Shown piece by piece: positions 62,011 to 64,000 of a DNA stretch of 64,000 nt (position 1 is its first letter; each line of letters begins with the position of its first letter). The stretch lies in the NCBI RefSeq assembly GCF_017948245.1, contig NZ_CP072865.1, forward strand, positions 1,699,501 through 1,763,500, in the 5' to 3' direction. Position numbers and translations under genes: made by a program. The notes beneath the pieces were generated by a model. The model was not told the origin of the DNA, did no database searches, and worked only from the letters and a program-made list of their open reading frames with translations. The stretch comes from Rhizobium sp. NLR16a. GTDB lineage: Bacteria > Pseudomonadota > Alphaproteobacteria > Rhizobiales > Rhizobiaceae.

Positions 62011-63492
62011 TCAACCGATGCCGTCGTAGGTGACGAAGGCCATCATGCCCGACGCCATGTGGTAGAGGTGATGGCAGTGCAGCGGCCAGCGGCCGGGATT
62101 GTCGGCGTCGAACGCCAGGACGACGCTCGCCATCGGCGGCAGCAGAACCGTGTCCCTGACCGCGCCGGCGACGGGGGTTCCGTTGATGCCGACCACCTGG
62201 AAATGATGCCCGTGCAGGTGCATCGGATGCGCCATCATCGAGGAATTGGTGATGGCGATCTCGATCCGCTCGCCGCGTTTGACCACCAGACCGTCCGCGC
62301 CGTCGATGCCCCAGGCGTAGGAGGCCATGTCGCCGCCCAGCGACAGCTTGAAGAGGCGGTCTGTGGCGCGAGCAGCCAGCGGTCTCAGGGAAAGTAGTCG
62401 CTGTTCCAGACCGAGCCCGAGGACTGGCCCCTTGGCGTCACCCGCGTCCGCGACCCTACGAACGTCCGCGCCAGCCGTGGCAAGGATCACGCCTGTGCGT
62501 TCCAATGCTCCTTCGCGCAGAGCAAGGACGGGAAACGCGCCGCCATCCTTCGGAATGCTGAGGCGAATGTCGAGGCGCTGTCCCATCGACACCGGGAAGG
62601 ACGTCCCGGCGACCGGCTGCACGCCCTGCCCGTCGACGGCAAACAGTTCCCCGGAGAGGCTCCCCGTGTCGATGGTGAATGCGGTGGCGGTGGCGCCGTT
62701 GATGATGCGCAGGCGGATTCGGCCGCCTTTCTCGACCTTTACGATCTCGGGATCGTCGAGCGTTTGGTCGTTGGCGAGATAGGCGTCATAGTCGATGTCG
62801 TTGACATCCATGGCCATTGCCGGCGTCGCCATGCCCGCCATGTTGTCGCCGGACATCATATGCTGCATGCCGGCCATACCTTGCATCGAGCCGAGGTGAG
62901 CCGGCATGCCGCCGGAGGCGCCGTTCCCTTTCAGCTTTGCCAGCAATTCCTCCGCCGACAGAAACGAGAAATCGTGGAGCAGCACGATCACCTCCTGTTC
63001 GTCGCGCAGCTTGTCATCTGCCGCCTGCACGATCAGCGGAGCCGCGAGCAGGTTCTGCTCCTGTAGCGTATGGGCGTGCATCCAGTGCGTACCGCCCGCG
63101 CCAACCGGGAAGGTGTAGTGGCGACTTTCCGATGGCTTCAGCAGTGCGGCCGGATTGTCTGGGACGCCATCTGCAGCCCAGGGCGGGGTCAGACCGTGCC
63201 AGTGGATCAGCGTCGGCTGGTCGATGGCGCTCGACAGCACGACGTCGAATTCCGTTCCGGCGTCCAACGCGAGTCCCGGCGTTCCGTCCGGTCGGACGAG
63301 GCCGAAGACGCGGGCGGACTTGCCCTTCACCTCAATGGTTCGATAGCCGATCGAGAGTGCATGAGGTGTCATCTGTGGTGCGGATGAGGGTCCGGCCTGC
63401 TGCGCGAAGGCGCAGAGGGGTCGAAGGCCGGTCGATGTGCCGAGCGCTGCAGCGCCGGCCATCAGACCATTCAAGAAATTACGGCGATTCAT
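62011..63492 (-). CDS. Multicopper oxidase, second copy (periplasmic, Tat-exported)
   Basis: A 493-residue oxidase. ATG at 63492 gives the Tat leader 'NRRNFLNGLMAGAAA'; a longer frame to 63549 is unsupported. Copper motifs are 'HWHGLT', 'HWMHAHTLQEQ', 'HPMHLHGHH' and 'HCHHLYHMASGMM'. A Met-rich insertion ('MQGMAGMQHMMSGDNMAGMATPAMAM') before the third motif may shuttle Cu(I). It differs from the first copy at 55042 in length and motif spacing, so the two are not recent duplicates. First main gene of the reverse copper operon. Confidence 0.9.
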   Translation of the reverse strand: MNRRNFLNGLMAGAAALGTSTGLRPLCAFAQQAGPSSAPQMTPHALSIGYRTIEVKGKSARVFGLVRPDGTPGLALDAGTEFDVVLSSAIDQPTLIHWHGLTPPWAADGVPDNPAALLKPSESRHYTFPVGAGGTHWMHAHTLQEQNLLAAPLIVQAADDKLRDEQEVIVLLHDFSFLSAEELLAKLKGNGASGGMPAHLGSMQGMAGMQHMMSGDNMAGMATPAMAMDVNDIDYDAYLANDQTLDDPEIVKVEKGGRIRLRIINGATATAFTIDTGSLSGELFAVDGQGVQPVAGTSFPVSMGQRLDIRLSIPKDGGAFPVLALREGALERTGVILATAGADVRRVADAGDAKGPVLGLGLEQRLLSLRPLAARATDRLFKLSLGGDMASYAWGIDGADGLVVKRGERIEIAITNSSMMAHPMHLHGHHFQVVGINGTPVAGAVRDTVLLPPMASVVLAFDADNPGRWPLHCHHLYHMASGMMAFVTYDGIG

Positions 63493-63597
63493 TGCAGTTG
63501 GTCCTTTATCCGGATCGGCGGTGCCGACCATTGGTCTGGGTGTCCGCAAGGAGGCCCGCGGAACGACTGGATAGCGCCGAGGCGCAATCCGGCATCC

Positions 63598-63981
63598 TCA
63601 GACTGGGAAACGAGGAGGGCCTAGCGTGGGAGGAGACGCCAGGCCGCTGCCGGTCTGATTGCGCCACGCAAAAGGAAGAAAAGAACTTTGGGCTGCCGGA
63701 GCTTCGAGACGGTCGATCAAGACCGCGGCAATGCAAAAACCGCATGGCGCGGAGCAGCAGGCTTTATGGTCGGGTGCTTGAGAGCCGGTATGACGCCAGG
63801 TATGGGCATCGCTGTGGAGGGGGGAGCGTTCGAACTGCTCTTGGACCGAAGGGTCATGAACCGAACCGTCATGGCATTGCATCGCTTGCAAGCCGGACGC
63901 CGGAACGAAAAGAAGCGCCAGCGCGATCAGGACGGCCTGCAATGCGCTCATCCAATCGAAACAGCAGCGGTCGGCGGCCAT
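63598..63981 (-). CDS. Secreted Cys/His-containing protein of the copper region
   Basis: A 127-residue product with a hydrophobic leader (ALQAVLIALALLFVPASGLQA) and later 'DHKACCSAPCGFCIAAVL', a Cys cluster that resembles small copper-linked proteins of the DUF2946/CopL-like kind. The start at 63981 is uncertain (an ATG at 63951 is possible). It is upstream of the second multicopper oxidase by 105 bases and may be first in that operon. Confidence 0.55.
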   Translation of the reverse strand: MAADRCCFDWMSALQAVLIALALLFVPASGLQAMQCHDGSVHDPSVQEQFERSPLHSDAHTWRHTGSQAPDHKACCSAPCGFCIAAVLIDRLEAPAAQSSFLPFAWRNQTGSGLASPPTLGPPRFPV

Positions 63982-64000
63982 CTGTCCGGCTCCGTTCCCC

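Overview
The window reads as a piece of a Rhizobium-group (Rhizobiales, Alphaproteobacteria) chromosome. I infer this from the GC-rich codon use, the housekeeping order rlpA-dac-tmk-holB-metG-tatD, several small rhizobial prophage families, and a degraded gene like the rhizobial RHE_PE00001/DUF1612 family. No rRNA or intact tRNA gene is seen, and the species assignment is inference.

Layout. (1) 1-25.2 kb is the right part of a prophage. From 1 to 15 kb is a co-directional late operon of a podovirus-like temperate phage: capsid C-terminus, head-tail adaptor, P22 gp10-like protein, ejection proteins including a lytic transglycosylase, tail fibre, endolysin, nested Rz/Rz1 spanins, a putative SGNH-hydrolase tail protein, and a coiled-coil membrane protein. 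From 15 to 18.4 kb is a mostly reverse-strand block of small cargo genes, four of them in an operon behind a promoter that overlaps a LexA box. From 18.5 to 24.9 kb is an accessory block: stand-alone ATP-dependent DNA ligase, DUF1828-type two-gene module, Myb/SANT-like protein, XRE repressor with back-to-back promoters, and a terminal two-gene operon. The prophage ends near 25.2 kb at a truncated tRNA-Ser(UGA) gene preceded by GCTACC repeats, which I read as the right attachment site. Integrase and terminase are not in the window and should lie to the left.

(2) 25.4-39.7 kb is host chromosome: an Ig-like surface protein, rlpA with two CtrA-type boxes, a D,D-carboxypeptidase homologue that has lost two catalytic motifs, tmk-holB, a TauE/SafE permease, metG-tatD-MBL hydrolase, a TerC protein, two stress-type genes behind an EcfG-like promoter, and a large MscS channel. 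(3) 39.7-45.1 kb is a rearranged stretch: a decayed RHE_PE00001-like gene, a four-gene reverse operon (lipoprotein, divergent Nramp, two PRC-barrel proteins) with a second EcfG-like promoter, an IS with an intact DDE transposase, and the end of another related IS. (4) 45.1-51.5 kb carries signalling genes: a CHASE-GGDEF-EAL protein, a zinc-ribbon/adenylate cyclase/ATPase/TPR protein, and a thioredoxin-fold peroxiredoxin-like protein.

(5) 51.5-64 kb is a redox and copper-resistance island. Cytochrome c' and cytochrome b561 stand divergently. Then two convergent copper operons meet at 57.7 kb. The forward one encodes a TolC-like outer-membrane lipoprotein, multicopper oxidase, cupredoxin, CusF-like protein and CopG/DUF411. 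The reverse one encodes a second multicopper oxidase, DUF2933 protein, membrane methyltransferase, CopA-type P-type ATPase and EF-hand protein. Together they would export copper from the cytoplasm, oxidise Cu(I) and bind copper in the periplasm. No RND pump, inner-membrane adaptor or copper regulator is in the window.
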